NCBI GenBank assembly: GCA_964648505.1
Contig: CAZYMI010000009.1
Span: 1-64,000, forward strand
Length of the DNA stretch: 64,000 nt
Source of the DNA: CAZYMI01 sp964648505
Lineage (GTDB): Bacteria; Pseudomonadota; Alphaproteobacteria; Micavibrionales; Micavibrionaceae
Direction of reading: 5' to 3'
A program made the translations under genes and the position numbers. Below are positions 53,041 to 62,554 of this stretch, one piece after another (within the stretch, counting starts at the first letter, position 1; each line of letters opens with the position of its first letter). Below the pieces are notes generated by a model. It was not told the DNA's origin and searched no databases. It saw only the letters and a program-made list of their open reading frames with translations.

Positions 53041-54203
53041 AACGCAAATCTATTAGAGTTCTACTTTGCTGCTCGTTCTTCGCTTTTTTCGCTACGCCTT
53101 CTTTGTCGCAAGAAGCCTACGAACCGCCACCGATGTTTGGCAATACTGAAGCATCCATCCCCCTTGAAAAAACTGCGCCTATAGCTTCTGGAAAACCTGC
53201 GCCGGTCATTCCCAATTCAGAAAGTCTTTTAGGTTTTGAAGGTGGCGCAGGCACCGACATAACGCCTAAAAAAGATAGCCGTGTACCCATTATGTTGCCT
53301 CAAGAAGAACGCTCAAAGCCCATTCTTGAAAATAAGCCTGAAAATAAAGCTGTGCCAAAAACTGCGCCAAACCCCCCATCTAAAAAGCCTATTGTAAAAA
53401 AGACCAATACAGCTAAGGCGGCCATTCAGAACAACAAGAAAAACACCCCTGCTTCTATAAAGGAAAAAGAAAAACCCCAGCAGGCAAGAAAATTAGGTCC
53501 TAAAATGCCTGCTGTTCCTGCGCGCCCAGTGGAACAAGAAATTTTGCCTGATATCATTACTCTGCCGCCGCCAGAAAAAATTGAAGCGAAAACGGATGCA
53601 CAGGCCACAGCAAAAATTCAAGACAAAGCCCTTGAACAAAAAATGGTGACGCCTTCAGCTGAAGCTTTACTTGAGCAGATAGAAAATAAACCTGCTATAG
53701 AAAAAGCTGGATCGGGTATTTTTATCAATGAACGTGCACTGGGCGGCCCTGTAAACCCTGAAAGCCCAGCAGGATCGGTAAGGGATGATGTTTTAAGTGC
53801 GCTTCCGCCATCTCCCTCTCAAGTGAAAACGACAAAAGAAAAAGCTACTCACACACAATCTGAATCTGAACTTAAAACCCATCTCGAAAAAGTAACGATT
53901 CCCTATAAACCAAATCTTTCTGACATTTTAAATGACCAGATTGGCATTTTAATGTCAGATGTTTTGCCAAAGCTTGAGCAAGACAAATCTGTTCGTTTGC
54001 AAATTCAAGCCTATGCCTCGCCTTCAGAAGATGGGGGGCAAAGCTCAGCGCGGCGCATTTCTCTCTCCCGCGCATTATCTATTCGCAGCTGGCTTATTGA
54101 ACATAATATCGATGCTTCCCGCATGGATGTGCGCGCTCTGGGGCTAAACACAGACCAGCAACCCCTAGACCGGGTGGATATCGTCTTTGTTGGCGCCCCT
54201 TAA
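53037..54203 (+). CDS. Exported OmpA-domain protein with proline-rich linker
   Basis: A 388-residue protein. A signal peptide (about 1-24) is followed by a long Pro/Lys/Glu/Ala-rich, probably disordered region to about 285, then an OmpA-like domain (about 290-388, with the RLQIQAYAS and SLSRALSIRSWLI segments and DVRALG near the end) that may bind peptidoglycan. The linker would let it reach across the periplasm. It overlaps the upstream phosphatase gene by four bases. Specific function unknown. Confidence 0.82.
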   Translation: MKRKSIRVLLCCSFFAFFATPSLSQEAYEPPPMFGNTEASIPLEKTAPIASGKPAPVIPNSESLLGFEGGAGTDITPKKDSRVPIMLPQEERSKPILENKPENKAVPKTAPNPPSKKPIVKKTNTAKAAIQNNKKNTPASIKEKEKPQQARKLGPKMPAVPARPVEQEILPDIITLPPPEKIEAKTDAQATAKIQDKALEQKMVTPSAEALLEQIENKPAIEKAGSGIFINERALGGPVNPESPAGSVRDDVLSALPPSPSQVKTTKEKATHTQSESELKTHLEKVTIPYKPNLSDILNDQIGILMSDVLPKLEQDKSVRLQIQAYASPSEDGGQSSARRISLSRALSIRSWLIEHNIDASRMDVRALGLNTDQQPLDRVDIVFVGAP

Positions 54204-54361
54204 ACCTTTGTGCATAAAGGCTTTAAGCCCTTGATTTTACGTTGACAATAAGATGAAAAGCTTTGAAAACAAGCTTGACCCTTTAATCCGTGACAATCAC
54301 TCGAATCATAATTATGGTATCCATAAGCCCGAGAGATTGACAAACAAACTGGAGTACAGCC

Positions 54362-55228
54362 ATGGCTGAACCAACCAAGACCCATCATTACGTTTTAGGT
54401 GCAGCCCTTGTGGTGGCTTTACTTTTTGGCGGCATCACGTTTTTTCCACAAACAACAGCCAAACAAGTGGCCCCCGCAGCAGACCTTGCACCGCTATCCC
54501 CTGCAGCAGGCACAGAGCAGCTTGGCGGTATTCCGCCCCAGCCCACCCCCGTTATCAACGCCAGCGAAACGCAAACAACCCCCACAATCGAACCTAACCT
54601 TGATGAAAATAATACCAACCTGTCTGAAAGCGTAAACCAACCAGCAAAAAACGATGCCCTTGAAGCAGAACTTGCTAAAGCAGACCCCGCCTGGGCGCAA
54701 CCACGCGGAAATAAAATCGGCAACCCAAATGCGCTTGTGAAAATAAAAGAATTTGCTTCACTTTCTTGTTCACATTGTGCGCATTTTAAAAGCAAATTTT
54801 TTCCTGACATTAAAAAGAAATACGTTGATACAGGAAAAGTTGAATTTGAATTTATCGAATTCCCCCTTAATGCCTCTGCGCTTGACGGTACCCTTGTGCT
54901 CAATTGCCTTCCCAAGGAAAGCTACTATTCTTTTATGACCCTGTTATTTGAAACCCAAGAACATTGGGCTTTTGCACAAGACCACTTAACCCCTTTACGC
55001 CAAAACGCAAAATTGGCAGGTCTTTCAGACGCCAAATTTGACGCTTGTATTAAAGACGAGGCCGCGCGCAAGAAACTGGTTGAGCAAAATATTGCCAACA
55101 CCAACAAATACAAAATTGAATCAACGCCAACCTTTGTTATTAATGAAGGGGCGCAAACAATCCTTGGTGCCCGTCCACTTGAAGGCTTTGCTGAAAAAAT
55201 TGACCCTCTCCTCAATCAAAAAAAATAA
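54362..55228 (+). CDS. Membrane-anchored DsbA-like thiol oxidoreductase
   Basis: A 288-residue protein with an N-terminal membrane anchor (about 10-28), a Pro/Thr/Asn-rich linker to about 95 and a thioredoxin-fold domain. The active site is Cys136-Ser-His-Cys139, and the cis-proline is in STPTFVI. It should form or shuffle disulfides in the periplasm. It lies directly before smc, as in many Alphaproteobacteria. GGAG precedes the ATG by eight bases. Confidence 0.92.
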   Translation: MAEPTKTHHYVLGAALVVALLFGGITFFPQTTAKQVAPAADLAPLSPAAGTEQLGGIPPQPTPVINASETQTTPTIEPNLDENNTNLSESVNQPAKNDALEAELAKADPAWAQPRGNKIGNPNALVKIKEFASLSCSHCAHFKSKFFPDIKKKYVDTGKVEFEFIEFPLNASALDGTLVLNCLPKESYYSFMTLLFETQEHWAFAQDHLTPLRQNAKLAGLSDAKFDACIKDEAARKKLVEQNIANTNKYKIESTPTFVINEGAQTILGARPLEGFAEKIDPLLNQKK

Positions 55229-55237
55229 TGAGCCCCT

Positions 55238-58200
55238 ATGATTCATTTTGCAAAACTTCGCCTGTCTGGCTTTAAATCTTTTGTTGATAAAACTGAACTT
55301 GAAATCTCACCAGGCCTGAACGGTATTGTTGGGCCAAACGGTTGCGGAAAATCAAATTTAGTTGAAGCTTTGCGCTGGGTTATGGGCGAAAACCGCGCTA
55401 AAAATATGCGCACGGGCGATATGGATGATGTTATTTTCAACGGCACATCCAGCAGGCCTGCACGCAATATTGCCGAAGTCTCTCTTTTACTTGATAACAA
55501 TAACCGTACTGCGCCATCGGCTTATAACGATAACCCTGAAATAGAAGTCAGCCGCCGTATTGAGCGCGACAAAGGTTCGGATTACCGCATTAACGGCAAA
55601 TCTGTCCGTGCGCGTGATGTGCAGCTTTTATTTGCAGACACCCATTCAGGTGCTCATTCACCAGCCCTTGTCTCTCAAGGGCGAATTACCGCTATCATTA
55701 CAGCAAAACCCATTGACCGTCGCCAGATTCTTGAAGAATCTGCTGGTATTTCAGGATTGCACGCACGCCGCCACGAGGCAGAGTTACGTTTACGCGCCGC
55801 TGATAATAATCTGATCCGCCTAAATGATGTGATCGGCGGGCTTGAAACCCAACTTTCCACTTTAAAACGCCAATCGCGTCAGGCCACGCGCTATCGTGAA
55901 CTTTCTGAAAGCATTCGTGAACTTGAAACAAAGTTAGCGGCGCTTGAATGGCATCACCTTCAGCTTCAATACCAATCAGGTGAAGCAAGATTTCATGACG
56001 CAGAGAAGCTTGTTGCAACACATATGCAAACGGTTGCGCAATTAACGACAACACAAATTACACAAGCCTCCGATATTCCAGCCCTTCGCCAAAAAGAGGC
56101 GGAAGCCGCAGCTGCTTTACAAGTTCAGAACCTAACCTTGCAAAGACTTGCCGATGAAGAAGCGATGACCGATCGGCAACTATCAGATGCACGCGCAATT
56201 TTAGAGCAGATTAAAATTGATGTGCTTCATGAAAATGAAACGCTTGAAGATAATACGCGTGTTTCTGAAAGCATGAATGCTGAAGAAAGCGCTTTGCATA
56301 AGGATCAGGAATTATCAGCTTCGCGCATGCCTGCCTTAAAAGATGATCAAAGCGAAAAACAATCGCATGTTGATCGTCTTGAAGCTTCTTACCAAATCGC
56401 CCTTGAAGCTGCCGCCTCGCTTAAGGCACGTCGTGTCAGCCTTGAACAGCAGGTTAATCTTACTGAATCAAAACTGCAAAACAGCACATCACGTATAACT
56501 GATATTCAAGCACAGCTTGTTCAGCGCGCAGCGGAACGTGAACAAACAGCGCCACTGGGTACCCTGCAATTTGAAATTCAAGCTCTAGAAAATCAGATAC
56601 AGGCTACACAAAACATTAACGCACAAGCGAAATTACGTCTGACCGAGCTACGCGCGCAGCTTGAAGGAAGGCGCGATATTTTAAACGAAAGCAAATCTGA
56701 ATTTGCTAAAAACAAAGCGGAAATTGATGCCTTGCAATCTTTTCTTGATACAGAAACGCAAGGATCGTTCCGCCCGGTTCTGGACGAAATATCTGCTGAT
56801 ATGGGGTTTGAAGATGCTTTAGCAAAAGCCCTTGGCGATGCCTTGATGGCATCTACCAATGCCAACGCTGAAATGGTCTGGCAGCGCCTGACAAATCAAT
56901 TTGATGCCCCTGCGTTCCCACAAGGCGTTGAGGCGATTTCAAACCATGTGCGTGCCCCCGCAGAGTTGGCGCGCGCTATTTCTTTAATTGGCTATGTTAC
57001 CGATAAAAAAGAAGGAGAAGCAGCCGCCCAGCACCTAAAGGCAGGCCAGATTATTGTTTCGCGTGACGGGTTTGTGTGGCGTTGGGATGGGTTGTTCATC
57101 AAGCCATCAGCAAATGACCGCAAAGCGATCATGCTGAAGCAGAAGAACCGTCTGGATGATCTTCGTGCCCTTACACAAAACCTTAGCCAATCAGTTCAGA
57201 CGAATGAATCTTTTTTTATAGAAACACAAAATGCACTGTCAGCACTTGATACGCAAATTCGTATTCACGAACAGGATATAGACCAAAATACAAAAGACCT
57301 TTCAGAAAAGCGTCGCGCACACCAATTGGCAATCGAACAGAGTGCGGCTTTATCAACCAGCATTGCCAAACTTGAAGAAGCGCAAAGCTATCTGCAAACA
57401 GAGATCACTTCTTTACAAACATCACTTACTCAATCTAAAGAGTCTTATATCGCAATAGAAAGCGATCCTCAGCAAACAGAAGCCGCGCGTATCGATACAA
57501 TCCGAGCTGCGCTGGTGGATGCGCAAACAGAATTGCGCGACGCTATGATGGCTGTTGAAAAAACCACACAAGAACAACAGCGCCGTGAAGCACGTCTGCG
57601 TGCCATTGCAGATGAACGCATTAATATACAAAACCGCACGATCCGTGCGCGCGAGCATCTAAAAAACCTGGCTGAACGCGAGGAACAAACTCACCATAAA
57701 ATCCTTGCTCTACAGGGCCGTCCTGCTGAAATCAGGGCTAGCCGTGAAGCAATCATGTCATCACTAGCACAATCTGAAGGCAGCCGTAACATTGCTGCGG
57801 ATATACTTGCCAAAGCAGAAAATGAACTTGCTGAAACATTGCGCGCCTTAAAAGAAGCTGAAAGTAAGCTTTCAAGCGCACGCGAAGACCGCGCCAGAAC
57901 TGAAGCAACTCTTGAAGGCGTTATTATTCAACAAAATACATTAAAATCGCAAATCAATGAACAGTTTTCTGTTGATCCGAATGAGATCATGGAAAAAGCA
58001 GGTATTAACCAAAATGCGGAATCGCAGGATCTTCCGCAAACGGATGATTTACGCGCCCGAAAAGAAAAACTGGTGCGTGATCGGGATCATATTGGACCTG
58101 TTAATTTGCGTGCTGACGTTGAAGCGCAGGAAATTGAACAACAAGTAGGGGGTATGATAACCGAACGCGATGATCTAACCCAAGCGATTGCAGAGCTTCG

Positions 58201-58723
58201 AGAAGGCATCAACAAATTAAACAAGGAAGCGCGTGAACGACTTTTGGCTGCATTTGAAACAGTCAATCACCACTTCCAAACATTATTCACGCGCCTTTTT
58301 AATGGGGGGCGTGCGTATCTGGCTTTGCAGGAATCGGATGATCCTTTGCAATCAGGGCTTGAAGTATTTGCCCAGCCGCCCGGCAAGACACTACAAAATA
58401 TGTCGCTTCTTTCAGGTGGTGAACAAACTCTTGCAGCAACCGCCCTTATTTTTGCGATGTTCCTTACCAACCCATCACCAATTTGCGTTCTCGATGAGAT
58501 TGATGCCCCACTTGATGATGCTAACGTTGACCGTGTGTGTGATCTTTTGGAAGATATCGCCAAGGCAGGCACAACTCGGTTTATCATCATCACACATCAT
58601 CGCTTAACCATGGCGCGTATGGATAAGCTTTACGGCGTGACCATGTCTGAGCGCGGCGTATCGCAGCTTGTTTCTGTTGATCTGAAGCGTCAAATGGACC
58701 TGCTTCAACAGGCAGCAGAATAA
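55238..58723 (+). CDS. smc: Chromosome partition protein SMC
   Basis: A 1161-residue SMC ATPase. Walker A GPNGCGKS is at 32-39; two long coiled coils (about 165-480 and 640-980) flank a hinge around 500-615; the signature LLSGGEQ and Walker B VLDEIDAPLDD lie in the last 110 residues. It compacts and helps segregate chromosomes with ScpA and ScpB. It begins nine bases after the dsbA-like gene, and atpI starts directly after its stop. Confidence 0.96.
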   Translation: MIHFAKLRLSGFKSFVDKTELEISPGLNGIVGPNGCGKSNLVEALRWVMGENRAKNMRTGDMDDVIFNGTSSRPARNIAEVSLLLDNNNRTAPSAYNDNPEIEVSRRIERDKGSDYRINGKSVRARDVQLLFADTHSGAHSPALVSQGRITAIITAKPIDRRQILEESAGISGLHARRHEAELRLRAADNNLIRLNDVIGGLETQLSTLKRQSRQATRYRELSESIRELETKLAALEWHHLQLQYQSGEARFHDAEKLVATHMQTVAQLTTTQITQASDIPALRQKEAEAAAALQVQNLTLQRLADEEAMTDRQLSDARAILEQIKIDVLHENETLEDNTRVSESMNAEESALHKDQELSASRMPALKDDQSEKQSHVDRLEASYQIALEAAASLKARRVSLEQQVNLTESKLQNSTSRITDIQAQLVQRAAEREQTAPLGTLQFEIQALENQIQATQNINAQAKLRLTELRAQLEGRRDILNESKSEFAKNKAEIDALQSFLDTETQGSFRPVLDEISADMGFEDALAKALGDALMASTNANAEMVWQRLTNQFDAPAFPQGVEAISNHVRAPAELARAISLIGYVTDKKEGEAAAQHLKAGQIIVSRDGFVWRWDGLFIKPSANDRKAIMLKQKNRLDDLRALTQNLSQSVQTNESFFIETQNALSALDTQIRIHEQDIDQNTKDLSEKRRAHQLAIEQSAALSTSIAKLEEAQSYLQTEITSLQTSLTQSKESYIAIESDPQQTEAARIDTIRAALVDAQTELRDAMMAVEKTTQEQQRREARLRAIADERINIQNRTIRAREHLKNLAEREEQTHHKILALQGRPAEIRASREAIMSSLAQSEGSRNIAADILAKAENELAETLRALKEAESKLSSAREDRARTEATLEGVIIQQNTLKSQINEQFSVDPNEIMEKAGINQNAESQDLPQTDDLRARKEKLVRDRDHIGPVNLRADVEAQEIEQQVGGMITERDDLTQAIAELREGINKLNKEARERLLAAFETVNHHFQTLFTRLFNGGRAYLALQESDDPLQSGLEVFAQPPGKTLQNMSLLSGGEQTLAATALIFAMFLTNPSPICVLDEIDAPLDDANVDRVCDLLEDIAKAGTTRFIIITHHRLTMARMDKLYGVTMSERGVSQLVSVDLKRQMDLLQQAAE

Positions 58724-59125
58724 GTGAGCGACCAACGCCTTGATATTCTGGAAAAGAAATTAGAGGAAGCACGCGCCTCTAAATCTTTAACTGGCCAAGA
58801 GCAAAAGTCATCACTAAAAAATGATGATGGCGCCATGCGCTTTGGCCTGAGGGCGGGAACGGAGTTTATTGTTGCCCTAACCGTACCAGCCCTTCTGGGG
58901 TATGTTTTAGACGGGTGGTTAGAAACCCGGCCTATTTTTATGATTTTGCTGCTTCTTTTGGGCGTTGGAGCTGGTTTTACCAACATCTACCGGATCAGCC
59001 AGAATCTGGGCAGCTCTGTTGGTTATGCTCAAGCAAAGGGGGAGTTGCAAAAAAATGACAAAACCGCTACAAGTTCGCAGCTTTCGAATCTACCGAAATC
59101 GAAAGTGAACGACGACCCTAAGTAA
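58724..59125 (+). CDS. atpI: ATP synthase accessory protein AtpI
   Basis: A 133-residue small membrane protein. A polar N-terminal 45 residues precede two membrane segments (about 47-66 and 68-90) of the AtpI/AtpZ family. It helps assemble the c-ring. The GTG start follows the smc stop without a gap, so atpI appears to be read through from smc. atpB follows after 26 bases. Confidence 0.88.
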   Translation: MSDQRLDILEKKLEEARASKSLTGQEQKSSLKNDDGAMRFGLRAGTEFIVALTVPALLGYVLDGWLETRPIFMILLLLLGVGAGFTNIYRISQNLGSSVGYAQAKGELQKNDKTATSSQLSNLPKSKVNDDPK

Positions 59126-59151
59126 GTAACCCAAAAGGTAACGAGGCCGCC

Positions 59152-59898
59152 GTGGCAAGTCCACTACACCAGTTTGAAGTTCAGCCCATCATCCCGTTTG
59201 AAATCGGCGGACTTAATCTTGCGTTCACAAATTCGTCCCTATGGATGATGATTGCAGCAATTGTCTCTATTAGTTTTTTATCCATCGCATCTTCCAAACG
59301 TGCGCTGGTTCCGGGACGCTTGCAGCTTTTTGCCGAAGATGCCTACCAGTTTATTGCAAACATGGTACGTGAAAACACAGGATCGGGCGGCATGCACTAT
59401 TTCCCGCTGATGTTCACTTTGTTTATGATTGTGTTTTTAGGTAACGCACTTGGCTTATTGCCTTTTTCATTCACCTACACAAGCCAACTTGTTATAACGG
59501 CAGCTCTGGCGTGCGTTGTTTTCTTTAGCGTTCTGATTATTGGTTTGTATAAACATGGCACACATTTCTTTCATTTATTTCTTCCGCCTGGGGTCCCTAT
59601 TTTACTAGCGCCCTTGATTATCCCTATCGAATTAATTTCATTTCTGGTGCGACCTGTTACATTATCTGTCCGTCTTTTTGCAAATATGATGGCGGGACAC
59701 ATTTTGCTTAAAGTGCTTGCTGGTTTTTCAGTAGGTATGGTTTCCATGGGATTTACAGGCTACGTACTGGGCATTTTACCGATGCTTTTTAACGTCATCC
59801 TGATCGGGTTCGAACTTTTAATTGCGTTCTTACAAGCTTTCGTTTTTACCGTGCTTAGCTGTATCTATTTAAAAGATACTGTTGAGCTTTCTCACTAA
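59152..59898 (+). CDS. atpB: F0F1 ATP synthase subunit a
   Basis: A 248-residue membrane protein with five to six helices. The essential arginine for proton transfer is in SVRLFANMMAGH near residue 178, and the C-terminal helices contain IAFLQAFVFTVLS. It forms the proton half-channels with the c-ring. The start is a GTG after GAGG. It is followed by atpE, b' and b. Confidence 0.95.
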   Translation: MASPLHQFEVQPIIPFEIGGLNLAFTNSSLWMMIAAIVSISFLSIASSKRALVPGRLQLFAEDAYQFIANMVRENTGSGGMHYFPLMFTLFMIVFLGNALGLLPFSFTYTSQLVITAALACVVFFSVLIIGLYKHGTHFFHLFLPPGVPILLAPLIIPIELISFLVRPVTLSVRLFANMMAGHILLKVLAGFSVGMVSMGFTGYVLGILPMLFNVILIGFELLIAFLQAFVFTVLSCIYLKDTVELSH

Positions 59899-59941
59899 AA
59901 CCATTTTTTAAAACTGCTTCACTCCAGAAAGGAAAAATAAA

Positions 59942-60166
59942 ATGGAACTTGCAGCTGTAAAACTTCTCGCTGGCGCGATCGCCCTCCTCCCACTTTTGGG
60001 GGTTGGTATTGCATTGGGTATGATTTTTTCTTCATACAACGAGGCTGTCGGACGCAACCCAGGCGCTGTGGAGCTATTAGATAAGAAGTTTTTCTTATCT
60101 TTTGCGCTGACAGAAGCTCTGGCAATTTTTGCGCTTCTGATCTCTTTCTATCTGGTCTTCGTATAA
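59942..60166 (+). CDS. atpE: F0F1 ATP synthase subunit c
   Basis: A 74-residue hairpin of two membrane helices. The polar loop has Arg38-Asn39-Pro40, and the proton-carrying carboxylate is Glu58. AGAAAGGAAA precedes the ATG. It forms the rotating ring. Confidence 0.96.
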   Translation: MELAAVKLLAGAIALLPLLGVGIALGMIFSSYNEAVGRNPGAVELLDKKFFLSFALTEALAIFALLISFYLVFV

Positions 60167-60177
60167 GGCCTTAAATA

Positions 60178-60798
60178 ATGAAGACGACAGCCGCTATTTC
60201 AGGGCTCATATTATCATGCTTTTCCAGCGTCGCCTTCGCCGCGCAAGATTCTGCACACGCAGATCATGCTCAGGCAGGTGGCTCGGGGCTTCCGCAATTT
60301 AACCCTGAATGGTTTCCAAGTCAGCTTTTCTGGCTGGCTGTCGTTTTTGCTATCATGTACTGGGCTTTTTCAAAAAAGATTCTGCCGACCATTGGCGGTG
60401 TCATTGAAAATCGTAAATCACATATCAGTACCATGATGGCCCAAGCTGAGGATTCAACTGCGCGCGCCAAAGAAACGCAGGATGCTTACAACAAAAGCCT
60501 TTCAGGGGCTGGGGCGCAGGCGCGACAAATTATGATGGATGCAGACGCCTCTGCTAAAGAAAGCGTCAATCTGGCTGTTGAAAATTTCCGCCAAAAAGCT
60601 GAAAAGCAGATCGCAGAAGCTGAGGGTGCCGTTATAACTGCCCAAAAACAGGCTTTGCAAGAACTTCAGGCAACGATTGGTGAAATTGCCCGCACAGCGT
60701 CAAAGCAAATTGCAAATATTGATGCGGATCACTCGGCTATTCAAAGCGCTGTCGCACAGGCACAAAAAATTTCCCAAAAAATTTCTAAGGCTGCATAG
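60178..60798 (+). CDS. atpF': F0F1 ATP synthase subunit b'
   Basis: A 206-residue stator subunit with one membrane helix (about 53-72) and a long charged helix. An extra N-terminal segment looks like a signal peptide (hydrophobic core ending AFAAQ near residue 22), followed by a His/Ala/Gly-rich stretch; some alphaproteobacterial b' proteins have similar extensions. It pairs with subunit b to form the peripheral stalk, a feature of Alphaproteobacteria and phototrophs. Confidence 0.93.
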   Translation: MKTTAAISGLILSCFSSVAFAAQDSAHADHAQAGGSGLPQFNPEWFPSQLFWLAVVFAIMYWAFSKKILPTIGGVIENRKSHISTMMAQAEDSTARAKETQDAYNKSLSGAGAQARQIMMDADASAKESVNLAVENFRQKAEKQIAEAEGAVITAQKQALQELQATIGEIARTASKQIANIDADHSAIQSAVAQAQKISQKISKAA

Positions 60799-60807
60799 AG
60801 GAAAAAC

Positions 60808-61299
60808 ATGGAGTTATTCGCCGACGCAAAAACATGGGTTTTCTTTTCATTCATTATTTTTGTTGCCCTTGCGTATAAACTTGGCTGGCCTATAGTTATT
60901 GGATCCCTTGATGCACGGATCAAGCAAATCCGTACAGACATAGAAACAGCTGAGATTTTAAAAGCTCAAGCTGAGATGTTGCTTCGTGAATATCAGGAAA
61001 ATTTGGCACAAGCCGAGCAGCAGGCGTACCAGATTATTGAAGATGCCAAACAGCAAGCCGCTGCATTTTCAGCTTTGGAAATGGAAAAATTATCTGACTC
61101 TTTAGCTAGAAAAGAAGGTCAGCTTGCCGCACGCCTGTCACGTATGAAAGAACAAGCTATTTCTGATATTCGTACAGAAGTAGCGCAGCTTGCCACACGC
61201 GCCACACAGGAAATTATTTCCAGCAACCTGGACGCAGGAAAAGCACACGGCCTTATCCAATCATCCCTTGATAAGGTAAACGAACGTCTTGCGGGCTAA
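60808..61299 (+). CDS. atpF: F0F1 ATP synthase subunit b
   Basis: A 163-residue subunit with an N-terminal membrane helix (about 8-27) and a long amphipathic helix. GAGGAAAAAC precedes the ATG, nine bases after the b' gene. With b' it makes the peripheral stalk. The F1 genes are not in the window. nadD overlaps its 3' end by 11 bases if the upstream TTG start is used. Confidence 0.94.
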   Translation: MELFADAKTWVFFSFIIFVALAYKLGWPIVIGSLDARIKQIRTDIETAEILKAQAEMLLREYQENLAQAEQQAYQIIEDAKQQAAAFSALEMEKLSDSLARKEGQLAARLSRMKEQAISDIRTEVAQLATRATQEIISSNLDAGKAHGLIQSSLDKVNERLAG

Positions 61300-61966
61300 A
61301 ATCGGGCCGAAACCTCTTTCATCACATCAGTGGCGTGGCATGACCATTGGCCTTTTAGGCGGCTCATTTAATCCTCCACATCAAGGGCATGTTCTTTTAT
61401 CTTTAACAGCTATAAAGGCGCTATCACTCGATTGCGTTTGGTGGCTGGTTACACCTCAAAACCCTTTAAAACCAAAAACTGATTTACAACCCCTTCAAAA
61501 ACGTCTTGAAGCTTCACAGCATCTTACACGCAAATATCCACGACTTATTCCATCCGACATTGAAAGGCATATGCACTGTCTTTATACAATTGACACCGTG
61601 CGCGAATTAAAGAAAAAATTTCCACATACACGCTTTGTCTGGATTTGCGGCTCAGATATTGCTGCGCAATTTTCACGCTGGAAAAGATGGCGGCAACTTT
61701 TAAAAGAAATTCCTTTTGTGTGCTTGGCCCGCCCGCCACATCCCTCAATTGTGCGCGGCACCGCTTTGCGAATCTTGATGAGAAACCATATGCGCACAGA
61801 TGAGAAAGGAGGTCTTTCCTACAAGAATCCTCCCGACTGGCTGTGGCTTTTAAATACACGCACATCGGAACAATCCTCATCAAAGTTACGCAAAAACAAA
61901 GACTTAGCAAAAAAAGTTAGCTTACGCCGCACTGCGGGATTGAATAAGAAGCCAAAAAAGAGATAA
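61289..61966 (+). CDS. nadD: Nicotinate-nucleotide adenylyltransferase NadD
   Basis: A 225-residue nucleotidyltransferase. GGSFNPPHQGH is the phosphate-binding HxGH motif, and the C-terminal SSSKLR replaces the usual ISSTxIR. It makes deamido-NAD. The TTG at 61289 keeps the WRGM segment before the motif that is common in alphaproteobacterial NadD; the ATG at 61340 is the alternative. It leads nadD-rsfS-rlmH-envC, a conserved order. Confidence 0.92.
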   Translation: MRAKIGPKPLSSHQWRGMTIGLLGGSFNPPHQGHVLLSLTAIKALSLDCVWWLVTPQNPLKPKTDLQPLQKRLEASQHLTRKYPRLIPSDIERHMHCLYTIDTVRELKKKFPHTRFVWICGSDIAAQFSRWKRWRQLLKEIPFVCLARPPHPSIVRGTALRILMRNHMRTDEKGGLSYKNPPDWLWLLNTRTSEQSSSKLRKNKDLAKKVSLRRTAGLNKKPKKR

Positions 61967-62074
61967 AATAGAGATATGAGCATTGCTTGCCAGAGAATTG
62001 GCGTTCATACCGAAAGCGAGGAGCATTGAAGATTAGCATTTCTTCAAAATGTTCCGCATATTTAGCAAACATCA

Positions 62075-62521
62075 ATGATGGTCTTTTCCCTGCATTTGCA
62101 GCTCATAACTTATGTCCATATAACTGGAGGTCTTAAACTGTTACACACTCTTGAAGCCAGAAGGCAACTTACCCCCCTGAAACTCAAAACTATAATCGAG
62201 AAGGCGCTTGATGACGATAAAGCGTTCGATGTTGAAACAATAGATCTGAGTGATATTTCCTCTGTTTCCGATTACATGATCGTAGCGAGCGGAACATCTA
62301 ACCGGCAGGTATCTGCTATGGCCCGAAAGCTTGTTCTACGCCTTGAAAAACTTGGCATGAACGATGTTCGTACAGAAGGTATGACAAATGGGGACTGGGT
62401 TGTCGTTGATGCTGGCGATGTTATGGTGCATCTCTTCAGACCTGAAGTGCGAGATTATTACAATATCGAAAAAATGTGGCGTACCGATCCTCTTTCTTTG
62501 GTCCCGATGACCTCCGCCTAA
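62075..62521 (+). CDS. rsfS: Ribosomal silencing factor RsfS
   Basis: The conserved RsfS domain (DDDKAFDVETIDL, SDYMIVASGTSNRQV, GDVMVHLFRPEVRDYYNIEKMW) is clear and covers about the last 110 residues. RsfS binds ribosomal protein L14 and blocks subunit joining in starvation. The ATG at 62075 has no ribosome site, while a strong GGAGG at 62126-62130 stands seven bases before an in-frame CTG at 62138, which would give a 127-residue protein. The start is therefore unsure. Confidence 0.93.
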   Translation: MMVFSLHLQLITYVHITGGLKLLHTLEARRQLTPLKLKTIIEKALDDDKAFDVETIDLSDISSVSDYMIVASGTSNRQVSAMARKLVLRLEKLGMNDVRTEGMTNGDWVVVDAGDVMVHLFRPEVRDYYNIEKMWRTDPLSLVPMTSA

Positions 62522-62554
62522 ACATTACAAGATCATTTAAAAGCGCAAAGCCTC

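Noticed and set aside
54242..54270. Promoter with TTGACA before the dsbA-like gene
   Set aside because: The -35 is perfect, but no acceptable -10 lies at 16 to 18 bases, so I do not call it.
61976..62029. 17-residue leader peptide before rsfS
   Set aside because: The frame has an ATG and stop, but a frame this short is expected by chance and no attenuator hairpin follows.
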